This document shows positions 18,660-29,810 of a stretch of 64,000 bases of DNA, in pieces (within the stretch, counting starts at the first letter, position 1; the number at the start of each line of letters is the position of its first letter). This stretch comes from Evernia prunastri (Eukaryota; Ascomycota; Lecanoromycetes; Lecanorales; Parmeliaceae). The DNA lies in assembly GCA_003184365.1 (NCBI GenBank), contig NKYR01000015.1:1-64000 (forward strand), read 5' to 3'. Both the position numbers and the translations under genes were made by a program. The notes under the pieces were generated by a model. The model was not told the origin of the DNA, made no database searches, and was given only the letters and a program-made list of their open reading frames with translations.

Positions 18660-20914
18660 GACGGCAACACAGGAATAGCCGGAGCTGGGGGACGAGTGCT
18701 GGCATTGGATGGAGGTTTGGATAGTGTCAGAGACATATTGAGTGTCTCGAAGAGCAAGGCGGAGCTTTTGTGTCGTTTACCACAAGAGTGGTCTGCTGAC
18801 ATGACATTAAAAAAAACGTGCTAAACGGCCCGATAGATCGAGTCGGAATTCTTGCTCTCTCCTGTGACTTGCTCATCTGACCGAGTCTACACTGAGGTAC
18901 TCTTTGATTATCGAAACCAAGCAAGCAAACAACTTGCAACGCAGACGAAAACCACCAGAGATAGGGATTGGTCCAACGATGAACAAAACTCCCTAGCTAG
19001 CTTTCTGCTGCCCCCCGCTTCCCCCCCCCTTTCCCTCGGAAATGCATTCCAATCGAGTCAAAAAAAAACTATGGGTCTGAAGTGCAGATGCTGCTGTGAG
19101 CCAATCTCGTCAAGCGAAAACGACCGACTGACATGCTCGGAATCCTTATCGCAAGTCCGAGACAGCGCGGGAAGGGTACCCCCTTTCGACCATTGAGAGC
19201 TGGGCCAGAACATAAGCTTGATTAAGCGCATCGAAGGAAAAGAGACGGGAGAAAACACGGATCTCAACGCTGACGGTGCTCGAAACCCCAATGTGTTGAA
19301 GATCTCGATCTGAACCTGTTTGTGGCATGAAATCAGTCTGTAACAAAAGGGACGCTGGACCGGGGACCGGGAAGAACGAGGAACACGATGTGAGTAAAGA
19401 CACAGCCCACACAGGTGCCGGCGTCCAAAATCTCACTTTTGTTTCAAAGTGGCAATTCGATTTGGTTTTCCTGACGAGAGAGATTTGAAGTCACGAGTTG
19501 AGAGAGTAAGTAACGCCGTAACACCAGACAGACACGGAACTCAAAAGCTGACAGTGCCTTAAAACCGAATCTGTGGAGATGTGTTGAGTACAAACCTCGC
19601 TCTCTGAACGGACGTGATGGGTTGACCCTCCACATCCGGGTACAGTTTCCGGGGACAGCTTCCGGGTATCCCCTTCATGCTAGTCGGGTCGGACGCAAGC
19701 CCTCAGTATTTAGAAAAACCCGTGATCTTGCTACCTGTGGAGTGCGTTACTTGTAAACAGGACCCTTCTTCCCTCCCTCCTCCCTCCGGAACGGCCCTCC
19801 TTTACACACTCGCTCCTATATCCAGCCGGTGCGCTGACTCCTAAGCAGACGAGCCCGGTCGAGGGCAGACGGTTGAGTACAAGCTGAACGATAGCGATCT
19901 AGTCTCCCCTTCCCGGGATACGTCTCAAGTGTCGAGGCCAATCCCCATCGGACCCATAAGCTGTACTCAGGAATTCAAGGCATCGCGTGCCCTTTCCCTT
20001 TTTATCAAACAAGTCAGCTCGCTTCAGTACAAGAGGAACACAGGATGAAAGCAAATCGCGGGGTTCAAAGCCCACGGCGCACGAAAACCGACCGTATTGA
20101 GGACATCGATTTCTTCTGGGTCGGGCAAGGAATGTGTTGAAGCAACGACAGACTGGCCCTCCAAGACCGTTGGACCCCACTGGTAGACGTGATGCCAGCC
20201 GACCTCAGAAGAATCATTCAACCATGGAGACCGAGGACCATCCGGGTCAAGCGTTCTCATCACCAGTGGTAGCCTTACTTCAGTATCCGCACGATAAACC
20301 CCCCCGAAACCAACCACGCCCCCACACTCCACACCTCCCAAGCCCCAAGACCTACCATCCAAACACTATGCCAGCTCCCTCCCAATACCTACCACCCACT
20401 TCCCAAGCAAACCCCCTCTCCCCTCCCCAAAATGCTCCAGATGAACAGGACCTACTACCAAAACCTGCTGTGAAGCGCACTTCTCGAAGCCGTCAAACGC
20501 TCAATTCCACATACACCCGGACTAAAACGTATGGCTGAACGGGGACGGAATGGTGGCCACGTTCAAGGCAAAAGTGACGAGTGGTCTGGAGAGGGGAGGC
20601 CGTATTTGGCGGTGAGGGCGGAACGCGGGGAGATCGTTTGAGCAATTGGGGAAGGGGACGGGGGGGAGAAAGAGGCTTGATGAGTTGGGGCCGAAGAGGG
20701 GAGGGGCGGGGAGGAGGAGGAGGGGGTTGGTTGGGAGGAGTAGGTAGTTGAGGCTTGAGGAGAGCGGGGACGGGAGGGCTCCTTTTGGGGAGGTTGGGAT
20801 TGGGTTGCTGTTAGCTTTGATTGGGTGTAGCTCTTACTTTGAAGTACAGTGATGCTGTCTGCTTCTGCCAACCCGATTTGAAATGAATACTCTACATGAG
20901 GTTTTCTAACCATA
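18660..20914. other. Gene-poor region with diverged short repeats
   Basis: No convincing gene. Three diverged segments near 19241-19310, 19507-19600 and 20028-20140 share GCTGACxGTGC-like and AAACC-like blocks in the same order. A GC-skewed purine-rich stretch lies at 20600-20790. A short plus-strand frame at 20370-20538 (MPAPSQYLPPTSQ...) is Pro/Ser-rich and is not called. Confidence 0.35.
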
Positions 20915-21927
20915 CTATACGACCCTCTTGACCTGTGATCAATCCACATATTAGCTAGAGTCCTCGGTCTTCTTCCTATATCTCGTCTCCAATAGAATCA
21001 AGAAACACATACCTCAAAGAACCTTTTCAACCACCAGACTTGAAATATGCCCTCCCCAATCAGAACCCCCAGCTGGAATATGCTCCACCACTTAACCCTG
21101 CCGTTCGTGCTTTCAGCTGTATTGCGATGTGTGCGCTCGCGGACAACGATATAAGATTGCTCGTCTTTGACTTGGTTCAGGAGCTCGGTGAGTTGTTTGA
21201 CTGTGGAAGTCACACATGGTAGTCAGCAAGCCATTGTTCGAGGTCATGTTTATACCCCAACCATCCTGGGACATATGTCCCGCCATAGAAGTACGGTCAC
21301 TTCAAGGCTCGCAGTCCATGATCGCCAATGTAGAGATGTGAGACACACCTTCAGCCTCCAATGGATCACTGGGCGCCTCGCTCTCAGGCACATAGACAAT
21401 CCCATGCACATTGAAGCTGACCTCTTTCGTGCTCGCAGACCAAGCTTCGTTGCTGAAGCAATATACGTGCTTGCCGTCGTTTCTAGCATCGAAGGAGTGG
21501 TCACCGGAGGATACTGCTTTCTGATTGACAATGTACTCATTTGTTGGGCCGACGATCTAGACGGCACAGAGAGGCGTGTCAGCAATTGTTGCTTAGAGAC
21601 TTCAAGTGCGATTGCAGCACGTCTGCCAGTAGCAGTATCACGATAAACAGTAGGGAACTTCGAAATGCCCTCCGCATGTCTTTGCCCAAGACAATGCGGT
21701 CTCCGCTCCGCCTAAAGCACGCGACAGAGGGTACACACCCAGAAGTCAAGCTCCAGATTCCCCGCGCCACCAAACTCCCGATCCCCAACCTGGAATGTGA
21801 CCGTCATCTTATCATCTTTATGCAGGACCTCGTGGAAGCATTCTCGTTGATGGGCGCCCATTTGGATGTTGTGCGCGAAGGAGGTGGTGAGGAGGCCCAG
21901 GAGAGCGGCGAACATTTGGAGGCGCAT
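20915..21927 (-). CDS. EMP24: Emp24/p24-family (p24-beta type) ER-Golgi cargo receptor
   Basis: Four exons: 21739-21927, 21349-21556, 21013-21200 and 20915-20932, 603 bases, 200 residues. Introns have clean GT...AG borders and matching phases. The start ATG gives a signal peptide (MRLQMFAALLGLLTTSFA). The lumenal GOLD domain shows ECFHEVL...KMTVTFQVGDREF...LELDFW and YCFSNEAWSASTKEVSFNV. Next come a coiled coil (LTELLNQVKDEQSYIVVRER), a membrane segment (WWSIFQLGVLIGEGIFQVWW) and a short cytosolic tail LKRFFEVKRVV with the FF and dibasic/VV signals of COPII/COPI binding. The family cycles between ER and Golgi and helps export GPI-anchored and other cargo. The tail is typical of p24-beta (Emp24/TMED2). 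The last exon encodes only VKRVV. Confidence 0.92.
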
Positions 21928-22561
21928 GGCGGGGGACAGACGAGATAGAGGAGGAGGCGAAGGAGATATTTTATAACACACTGGATGGATTAATTGCGTG
22001 AAAAGCTTGGGTATGTGTGGATGGTGAGAAGGGGAAATATTTTGAAAGCTGGCATCGGCATGTCGGAGCTCAGGACAACCAATACGGACATGACAGTTCC
22101 GTAAATCGATGACTGCTTGAGCAACACCAGCCGACACTACCTACTTGATCATAGAGGTTCACAGCAGCAAGCATACAAATTTTGAGAAATCTACATGTCA
22201 GCTGATCGTCTTTCAGTGGTTGAACGTCTGTGATATGTTCTTAGGATGCTACTTCACCCTTTTTAGCAGAGCCGAATAGAAAGATGAAAGGGAATAGATC
22301 TAGACACTATTTATTCCAGCTATCATAGCAAATGATCACGCACGAAAAATTTATCAGGCACGCAGTCCGTTTCAAAGGGCCAAAAAACATCATTTCGCCT
22401 GCATTAGCGCCGGAAGCTAGATCGTGAATTCAATGCGAGGTGCTTTTACCCGTCGTTCACTCCAAAAAAAAAACCAAGGTAGTGAATGCCCATTGTCAGA
22501 CCCACTATCGGCCCCTTCAGCCATCACCCAGAAACATTTAGTACCTTATATCTCCGTCAGC
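21928..22561. other. Promoter region between divergent genes
   Basis: Shared upstream region of the EMP24-like gene (minus) and the Myb-like gene (plus). No other gene seen. Confidence 0.4.
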
Positions 22562-23587
22562 ATGGCACCCTTTCTCAATCCAAAAGGGCAGCCGGTCAAG
22601 ATGGGTTTCTTGGATCTATTCGGACCTAGCACGCCGTCTCGTAGCGGCAAAGGAATCTCATCGCTCGAGAGGAAGAAGGTAGGCTAGACCCTGATCATGC
22701 ATGCCACTTCTCCAATGTTCCCTTCATTTCTTTGAAGATTTCGAATTCCTGTCTCCTAACAAAATTCTTTTCTGACTGAGAGTAATTAAAGAAAGAAGAG
22801 TCATCCTCCACCGAGACCTCTCCCCAATCGATTGCGGCCACCGAAGCCTCCACCAAGTCAGGATCTGCGGAATGGACAAGAATCGAAGAGCTGGCCCTTC
22901 TCGGAATGAAAGCTCAGAACATGACTTGGAAGGAGATAAATGAAGCGCTGCCTGGCAAGGATCTAAAAGACATTAAGAATAAGTTTAGGGTGTTGTACCT
23001 TGATGCACCTGCGAATGTCAAGCCGAAGGACGCTGAAGCCAAGAAGGAAGAGACAAAGGAGACTGAGAACAATAAGGAGGACAAGAAAGAGGAGAAGAAG
23101 GGGCAGGCGAAAAGTGACGAAGCAAAGGTCGCCGAAGATAGCAAGAAGGGGAGCAAAGACAATAAGAAAGGTGGGAAAGAGGGAAAGCAAGGCAAGAAAG
23201 GTCAGAAGGGCAAGGAGAAAACTGAAGAGGAAGAGTCGGAAGAGGCAGAAGTGAAGGAAGCCCAACCCGAGGGGAAGAAGGGGATCCTGAAGGCCAAGGC
23301 GAGGGCAGAAGAAATGGGCCAGGGCGGAGGATTAAAGTCGATCCATGGGCATCCGGTAATCTTCGTGGACGATGACGAAGAGTTGGAATTCGAAGAGGTG
23401 AGTCGAAGAGCGATGAAGTCCTTCATCGAAATGAGGCTAATGTGTGCGATAGCTTCTGTACCTCTATGCCCTCAACATGCGCCACGACGAGCAGAAGTGG
23501 ATCACGTTGGCCTCAAAGTTCTTCGACAAGTTTGGGAAAAGGGTCAAAGCTCAGAAGGTGAAGGAGAAGCTGGGGGGTACTTCGTAA
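22562..23587 (+). CDS. Lysine-rich Myb/SANT-like protein (285 aa)
   Basis: Exons 22562-22678, 22792-23397 and 23453-23587 are in phase, with introns of 113 bases (GTAGGC...CTAAC...AAAG) and 55 bases (GTGAGT...GCTAAT...GATAG). The first Myb-like motif is AEWTRIEELALLGMKAQNMT...WKEINEALPGKDLKDIKNKF. A long Lys/Glu-rich linker (residues about 110-190, many KKGxK and EEE runs) follows. A second helical block at the C-terminus (LLYLYALNMRHDEQKWITLA...FFDKFGKRV) also resembles a SANT-type fold. No signal peptide. It is probably nuclear with a chromatin or DNA-binding role (inference from fold and charge). The neighbour at 23773 is of the same general type on the same strand. Confidence 0.8.
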
Positions 23588-23772
23588 AGTCTGGGCCTTG
23601 ACTTGCTTCGTTTACTGGTCGCGCGGCGTCACCACGGTGAGGTGACGGGCTGACAACCCACGGTCAACATGATAGCTTACTTGTTAGCTTACCATCACTC
23701 TTAATACCCAGCGCACGACTAAGATACCCCTTTCCTATCAAACATTGGCAGCAGGCCATATGATAGCTCATC

Positions 23773-24582
23773 ATGTCGGCAAGAATAGTCAACGATGCAA
23801 TGCGCGTCGGAGTCTCGCAAGATTACGTCCAGCAAGTGATTGTGGTACCTGACAGCGAAGAAGAGACTCCTGAGTTCTCAGACAGTGAAGGAGCGATCAT
23901 CACGAGCTCAGGCAACGAAAAACACACACGGCGCGCAAGCAGCGACGAATCGACTGTGATTCCAGACAACGAGGAAGAGGTGGACAGCAGACGAGGGGCA
24001 GTCTTGGCTTTCGTAGAGACTCAGGAGGTAGACCGTTCACATCTCGCCAGGACGGCATAAAGGCTGACTGCTTGTTAGGCGCCTCCCGACTCCAAAGCTC
24101 ACTCTATCTTCGACTATCCCTGGCTGCGTCCGCGCCCCGATAGAGCATAGCGACCATGGGAAGACCAGTACCTGATCGAATCAACCCTCCGAGGCATTCC
24201 GTATGCAGTAACAGCCTCATACCTCAGCGAGCGGCAAGTGAAAAGGACCATGACAGACTGTCGCCATCGGGTCAGGTTCCACACTGATCCCAAAGCGGGG
24301 GCTAAGATACTTCCAGCATGCTGGACTCGTCATGGAAGAAAGATTAGCCTGAGAGATCTTGGAGATGATGAGTGGGACGAGCTGGCGTTATTCAAGTGGA
24401 ATAAACGTGGTCTGAACCCACGGGTGTTCCGTGATGACAGGACTTCCTGGGGGCTGAGGGATTGCATGAAGAAGATGGGTGCATTTGATCGAGATGTGTT
24501 CAAGTTCGCTGTCGAGAGGATTAGGAAGAAGAGAATTCAGCAGAAGAAAGAAGCAAAGGAAAGACCGAAGAAGAAGGAATAG
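23773..24582 (+). CDS. SANT/Myb-like acidic-basic protein (228 aa by the model used)
   Basis: Exon 1 at 23773-24027 encodes an acidic region (VVPDSEEETPEFSDSE; STVIPDNEEEVDS). Exon 2 at 24151-24582 encodes RPWEDQYLIESTLRGIPYA...YLSERQVKRTMTDCRHRVRF, a Myb-like module, and ends in a Lys-rich tail (RKKRIQQKKEAKERPKKKE). The intron in this model is 24028-24150 (GTAGAC...CATAG, 123 bases). A shorter intron ending at TTGTTAG (24078) would add an in-frame, protein-like segment (APPDSKAHSIFDYPWLRPRP) but then meets TAG at 24148-24150. The two readings cannot be separated by sequence alone. A nuclear role is inferred. Confidence 0.68.
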
Positions 24583-26626
24583 GCACGCTGGAAGTAGCGT
24601 CGAGGTAAGGATTCAACCCATCAATTGATAGGATCGAACATGATATTGACAGATCGAAGGACATTTGGCCGCCAAATTCTTGGCTCTTATCGAAGAGTGT
24701 GGTGCAGTGGAGGGACACGGTACTCTATGGGGCGCAGTGGGAATGGCTGTTGCATCACTGCATGGAGGTTGAAGCCGCCGTCTCTTTCTCCGTCGGTCTA
24801 GGCTATGGGGATCCTTCACCGCTCCTTTCTCCGTTAGCGAAGTCTCGAATCCTAGACATGAAGTTTGCAATAGCTAGATGAAAGTCAAACATATTGTGCC
24901 GTGGTCTAATATGTCACCAAGTGATGATGGAGGCTGATGATGAGTTGTCAATATGGCAAAGTCATTAAATTCAAGGCAAAAATGAAAGAGAGAGGATAGG
25001 TGGGATGAAAGTGGGAAGAAGGGATTGTGGTTGGCGAGAGAGACGAGTGGCCAGGCTGTAAGGCGGCGCCTAGGCATATCTCAGGCCGCTAAGCGTACCA
25101 AGGGAAAGCTGCGAAAGCATCTCTCTCCAACCAAAGCTCTTTAATTCTTAGGCTCTTCGTCTATGGGATCACGCTTGCTTGCTTAACCTTCTGAACCTGA
25201 CATCCTTTCCTTTTCACTTCCCGAAAGACAACAGACGATAATACTCTATACAGGAATACTCTTCTTCAGGCATCGCTGCCGCAGTCGGGCCCCCTTTCCA
25301 TCCCAGCTTCGGGCTCCGTCCCTCTGGTCTGGGAAGCTCTGACAGGGATCTGCCGGCTTGCGAAATGAACGATCCGTCTGACACGTATGCAAACGCACCA
25401 CAAGCTTCATGCAGGACCAACTCAATCGCTATCCCGCTTACCACCATGACCAGCATGAGCTCCTGCACAGATACCGTACTCTGCTCAAATCTCCCCCCCC
25501 CCCCCCCCCCATTGCATCATTATCGAGCTTCCATTTCCTTCTTTTCCTTTGTATTGGACTGCTCTCCGTTGCTCTCCAAGCTTCCTGCCGCTCATTGACC
25601 CATTCTCTGACTTGATCACTGCTGTGGCTGCAAGATCCTGCAAAAGGCGGTCACCAAACTCAATTCAATCGCGGCGCGGCGGCTCTGTCCGTCCTTCCTT
25701 TGAGGATCTCCAACGGGAGATCGCGAGACAAACGAGGCGCAATTGACCGCACTTTTTTTTTGCTCTTCCTCGAAGGCTTCAAGTCCTAATAATATTTCTT
25801 CTCCCTTGACCAATTGAGGTCCCCGTGCCTCTTCTCACATCGCTCTGTGCCTCGGCCATCATCTTACATATATGACTGACGAGCTCCATGATCGTTGTAA
25901 ATGAAGGAGTTGAGGATTGTGCTACTTCCTTTTGCTGCGTTCATGTAAGTCATCGCTCACTCCGAACGGTGCGTCCGCAGCTAAACTGGAAGCAGTCTGA
26001 CATGCTAGAAGTAATTGCGCCGTTAATAAAAGCTCTCCCATACTCCGCCGACTATACAAAATAATCCAAAATTTGGTCAAGAGAAGGGAATACACATATG
26101 AATCGGAGATTTAGGAGCATATAATTACCTTATCCCGGAACAATCACCAATCACTTTAGTACGGCGGCTTGGTGGCCGCCAATCACAGAAGTGAACATCA
26201 CTTTGCGCATGGTAGGCGATATTATGGGACTGCATCACCAGATTTATCTCTACAACATCAGTTCATAACGGAAACAATGAAGGACTTTGGCCGGGCACAC
26301 ACTTCAACGAGTTTCGTCATACCCTATCTGAACCATCCACATATCGAAAGCAAAAGAAGCCAGAAGATCTTTAATATCAGGGCGCGTCGAAGAAGGTGAG
26401 CTTATGTTGGTCGTGTGCTACTTGACTTCACTTTCAAGGCTCGTTCACTCTTCGTACCCTCCCGTGGTGGCAACAACCACGCTCGGCTGCAACTTGGTGA
26501 CACAACACTTGGGGCAAGTTTCGGGTGGACAGACCTGACTGCAACTCATCATCGCTGCTACTGTCACTGCCATGAGCTCAAGCTGACCTTTCAGCGCTTT
26601 CGCAGAACCCTCACATCCACAGGTTG
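24583..26626. other. Intergenic with an 18-base C run; no gene supported
   Basis: Two kilobases without a convincing frame. Pyrimidine-rich around 25440-25620, with C18 at 25493-25510. It probably includes the 5' leader of the 14-3-3-like gene; CCACAG just before its ATG could be a leader intron acceptor. Confidence 0.4.
25493..25510. repeat. C18 homopolymer
   Basis: Uninterrupted run of 18 C. Length is unreliable in any assembly. Confidence 0.9.
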
Positions 26627-27574
26627 ATGGCCTCTTCGGAGGTCGATCAGAAGTTCCTAGGCAGGTTCGCCAAAGCTACCGACAGAAGCTATCCATATCT
26701 CTCTAGCAAGCTCTACAAAGTCTTGGGCCTCTCGGTCATCCTTGCCAAGAAGCTTGTCCGCGCTCGCCGGCTCCGTCGATTAGATACCACCCGCGATACC
26801 AAGTCTCTACAACTCTACCATCATATAATCTTCCTTTCGCGCGAAGGCCTCTACATAATTGAGGAATATGTCCTCCCAATGGTGGAAAATACCCGTACTC
26901 ATGCGCTAAAGGTACTCTGCCATAAGCTTCGTGCTAGCTTCTATCACATCTACGTCCTCTTCCACAACGAGCCGTCCATCAATCAGACCGCTATACCCAG
27001 CTACAGTCCAACCACTGCCGAGAAAGGCAAAGCCCCAGTCTACCGGAACTCGATGCGCCCCTCTCCTCCTCCCTCTGAAGGTGGACCGGTCCAAAACATC
27101 GGACCCCTACCTCCCGGCCTCACCCCAGTCTCCATACCTAAACCCTCCGCCTCCTTCCTCCTCCCTGCGCAGAACTACATCCCGCGTGCGTCCGAGTGCT
27201 TCGACTACGCCTGCAGACTCGCTGACACCTATCTATCCGGCTCCCATCCGGTCCGTCTCTCAGTAAAGACTGAATACGCAGCCTACCTCTACGATTGCCT
27301 CCACGACGGTGAGGGCAGCAGAAAATTAGCGCAAGTGGCGATAAGAGACGTATACAACGCGCAAGAGGGCATGGATGACGATATGTTCGAGGACGCGGCG
27401 GAATTAGTTGGTATACTGGGGAAGATGATGAAGAGGGGGCTTGGTGGTACTGGGAGTCCAGGCAGTGAAAGTACGCCAAAGGCGGGCAGCGGAAGTACCC
27501 CTAGCAGCACACCAAGACCTGGGAAAGGCGATAAGGCCGAGACGGGGCTACAGGGCCAGCTGGGCCCACAGTAA
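26627..27574 (+). CDS. Fungal 14-3-3-like domain protein (315 aa)
   Basis: The start is ATG 26627 (MASSEVDQKFLGRFAK). No introns in the coding part. The helical array typical of the divergent fungal 14-3-3-like family is visible: LYKVLGLSVILAKKLVRARR, RRLDTTRDTKSLQLYHHIIF and LRASFYHIYVLFHNEP. A Pro/Ser linker (residues about 125-175) follows, then ECFDYACRLADTYLSGSHPV, RLSVKTEYAAYLYDCLHDGE and AQEGMDDDMFEDAAELVGIL. The C-terminus is low-complexity Gly/Ser/Pro. Classical 14-3-3 proteins bind phosphoserine partners. The key Lys/Arg/Arg-Tyr set is not obviously all present here, so phospho-binding is uncertain. Cytosolic; no signal peptide. Confidence 0.88.
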   Translation: MASSEVDQKFLGRFAKATDRSYPYLSSKLYKVLGLSVILAKKLVRARRLRRLDTTRDTKSLQLYHHIIFLSREGLYIIEEYVLPMVENTRTHALKVLCHKLRASFYHIYVLFHNEPSINQTAIPSYSPTTAEKGKAPVYRNSMRPSPPPSEGGPVQNIGPLPPGLTPVSIPKPSASFLLPAQNYIPRASECFDYACRLADTYLSGSHPVRLSVKTEYAAYLYDCLHDGEGSRKLAQVAIRDVYNAQEGMDDDMFEDAAELVGILGKMMKRGLGGTGSPGSESTPKAGSGSTPSSTPRPGKGDKAETGLQGQLGPQ

Positions 27575-28127
27575 GAGGAAATAGCAATTTCGGTACATAC
27601 ATTACAGGACTTGGTGTGCTCTCTAGATGGAGAGAAGAGCACTCCTCTTAGGCTTTTGGTGCAAAGGGGCACTCACCAAGGGCATTGTGACTGAGAGGAG
27701 ATTGTGCATTATTCTTATTCTACACTGTCCTGATTAGTTATGGGCGGACAGCTTGATACCCTTCTCTTTGAGAGCGCTTAGATAGACCAATTGCTTTGGA
27801 CTACCACAATTATTCCCTCAACCACGTCTCCAAACATATCGATCGTGTTCGCAGAAGCGAATCGACAGTAGGCTGTTTGAGGGTCATGCATGCTGGCGGC
27901 TCAACGGCTCGCTCAGCCCTCAAAGGAATACCCCCCTCTCCATCTCTGTAACAATCCTTCCCCCCACTCCGCCTCAACACACCAAAATAAGAGATGGCAG
28001 CCTCCGCCCTCACGCACCAGTGTCGCAAAGGCAAAACGAGACGTAGACGGCGGCGACGAAAGACTTCCTCGAAGCAGCAAGCTCACAGTCCGCCGTGATA
28101 CATAGCTTCCGCCGCGCGTCTTCAACG
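27575..28127. other. Intergenic, no gene seen
   Basis: Contains the 3' end region of the 14-3-3-like gene and the upstream region of the CFEM gene. No other signal. Confidence 0.4.
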
Positions 28128-29232
28128 ATGCGCTTTCGACCCTTCAGAGCCACAACGTCAATCTTGCTTCCTGTCGTGTCGGCAGCTACTTCTACAGTTC
28201 TAGATCAGCTGCCCGCCTGCTGGCAGGACTGCATCGAGAAGCGCGTTTCGCACTGCGACTCCACCGACCTCAATTGTGTGCTACTCCTCTCCCCACCTTG
28301 TTCCTCTCCGTCCCCCATACCTCTCCATCTCCTCCCACTTCCTCATCCATCCGACATGCTATCAGCCTTCCCTCCGTCCCTCAACCGCTAACCCTCAAAG
28401 CCCAGGCCTCTGCCACCTCGCCGCAACCCCGACCCTCCTCCCCCCCCTCCTCCCCACCCTCCTCACCTGCGTCCGCAGAACGTGCGACACTACATACTAC
28501 CCCGAATTCCTGACCGCGCCCTTGCAAGCCGTGCAGACAGCGTGCGGTGGGACGCAATACAGGATATCAGATGCGGCTGTGAGCAAGGCGGATGACGCTG
28601 CGCAGAGCGCATATAGTGCCGCTGTGAGTGCAGAGGGAGGAGGGAGGGACAGTGCTAGGAGGACGAGAACAACGGGGAGAAGGTATGCGGAAACTACTGC
28701 GGAAGCCTCGAGGACGTCGAGATCTGTGAGTGCAGAGACAGGAGGAAGGGAAAGTGCTACGAAGACGAGGGCAACGAGGAGCCGGGATGCGGGGACAGCT
28801 ACTGCGAAAACCCTGGGAGTATCGACATCTGTGAGTCCAGAGGCAGGAGGAAGGGAAAGTGCTACGAGGACGAGGGCAACGAAGAGCCGGGATGCGGAAA
28901 CTACTGCGAAAGCCTTGAGGACATCGATATCTGTTCGCGCAAGTACTACCGGCGTTAGTCGGAGCTTGAGAACTACGATTTCTACGACCGCGGCGAGCAG
29001 CTCTGCGGCAAGCGGTGGACTGACGACGGGAGCATCGACAGCATCGGGTCCTTTTACGATGTCTTCGGCGTCTTTGGTACTGAGTGCGAGCACGAGCACG
29101 GCTCATACATCCGGTGATGGTGGGGGCACGCCTCTTGATGTAGGCGAGCAAGGTGCGGCGAGTGTGAAGAAGAAGCGGGCTGGGAGCTTGCTGGGTCTTG
29201 CGATTGCTTTTGTCGTTGGGCTCTGGTTCTAA
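28128..29232 (+). CDS. CFEM-domain extracellular protein with C-terminal GPI-type tail
   Basis: Exons 28128-28275 and 28406-29232 are joined by a 130-base intron (GTGTGC...CCGCTAACCC...CCCAG) and encode 324 residues. A short signal-like N-terminus (TTSILLPVVSAATS) precedes a CFEM domain with all eight cysteines: LPAC, QDC, SHC, LNC-LC, LTC, RTC and TAC. The DLNCLC element carries the position of the haem-binding Asp in haem-binding members (here D-L-N-C-L-C; binding is untested). A Ser/Thr/Arg-rich region has three repeats of about 36 residues, and the protein ends KKKRAGSLLGLAIAFVVGLWF, a hydrophobic tail fitting GPI attachment. CFEM proteins act at the fungal cell surface in iron/haem uptake, adhesion or virulence (family knowledge). 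Confidence 0.87.
28620..28940 (+). repeat. Three tandem ~105-111-bp coding repeats in the CFEM gene
   Basis: Units start SVSAEGGGRDSARRTRT, SVSAETGGRESATKTRA and SVSPEAGGRESATRTRA and end in a variable TAxALRTS-type segment. Purine-rich DNA. They expand the stalk between the CFEM domain and the anchor. Confidence 0.85.
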
Positions 29233-29810
29233 ACCTCGACGTTTTGCTTTGTTTTCCTGCGTGATACCCAACGTTGTTCATGATTTTACTTCTTTTCTGT
29301 TAAGTCAGTGTTTCAATGCTTTGTATGCGAATCCTCATCTGTCTCATGTCTATGGTTTGCCGTGAGACTCTTTCAAAACATGGGTATCTGCGAGTCATGG
29401 ACAGGATCTGATCGAATCCGCTGGACCATGCTTACTTGTACAATCGATACTAAGCGTCCTATCCTACCTTGTCCCTTGGACTACAGCTATGGAGGCTTCT
29501 GTGCACCTATCTCCGAGATTGCGACAAGTGTGGCTCAGAATTGTCAGCAAAGTTCACTGACATGCATGGATTTACGAAGTGCGAAGACACTTTATGCTAC
29601 AGCATAGTTGGAAAGACTAGGCTGTGGCAACCTTCCGGTGCCGATCACGTGCAGAGATCAAACCTTGGAAAGGTGTTGGGTGCGGTTTGAAACCACCACC
29701 TTCCATCTCCCATCACCAACCGATTGGCACGACGCGTTACCCTGAACTATCATCTAGGGAAACCGCGTTGTTATATCGGAGATCTTGCATTGCTTCCGTC
29801 CTACACAAAA
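29233..29810. other. Intergenic, no gene seen
   Basis: A plus-strand frame at 29308-29607 lacks a usable ATG context and domain. No other signal. Confidence 0.35.

Noticed and set aside
20370..20538. Possible sixth member of the YC..HP family
   Set aside because: Only a loose resemblance (MPAPSQYLPPTSQANPLSP); it lacks the Cys and His and the downstream helix block.
28497..29099. Antisense frames over the CFEM gene
   Set aside because: Shadows of the repetitive coding region; the plus strand has the CFEM cysteines and matching intron.
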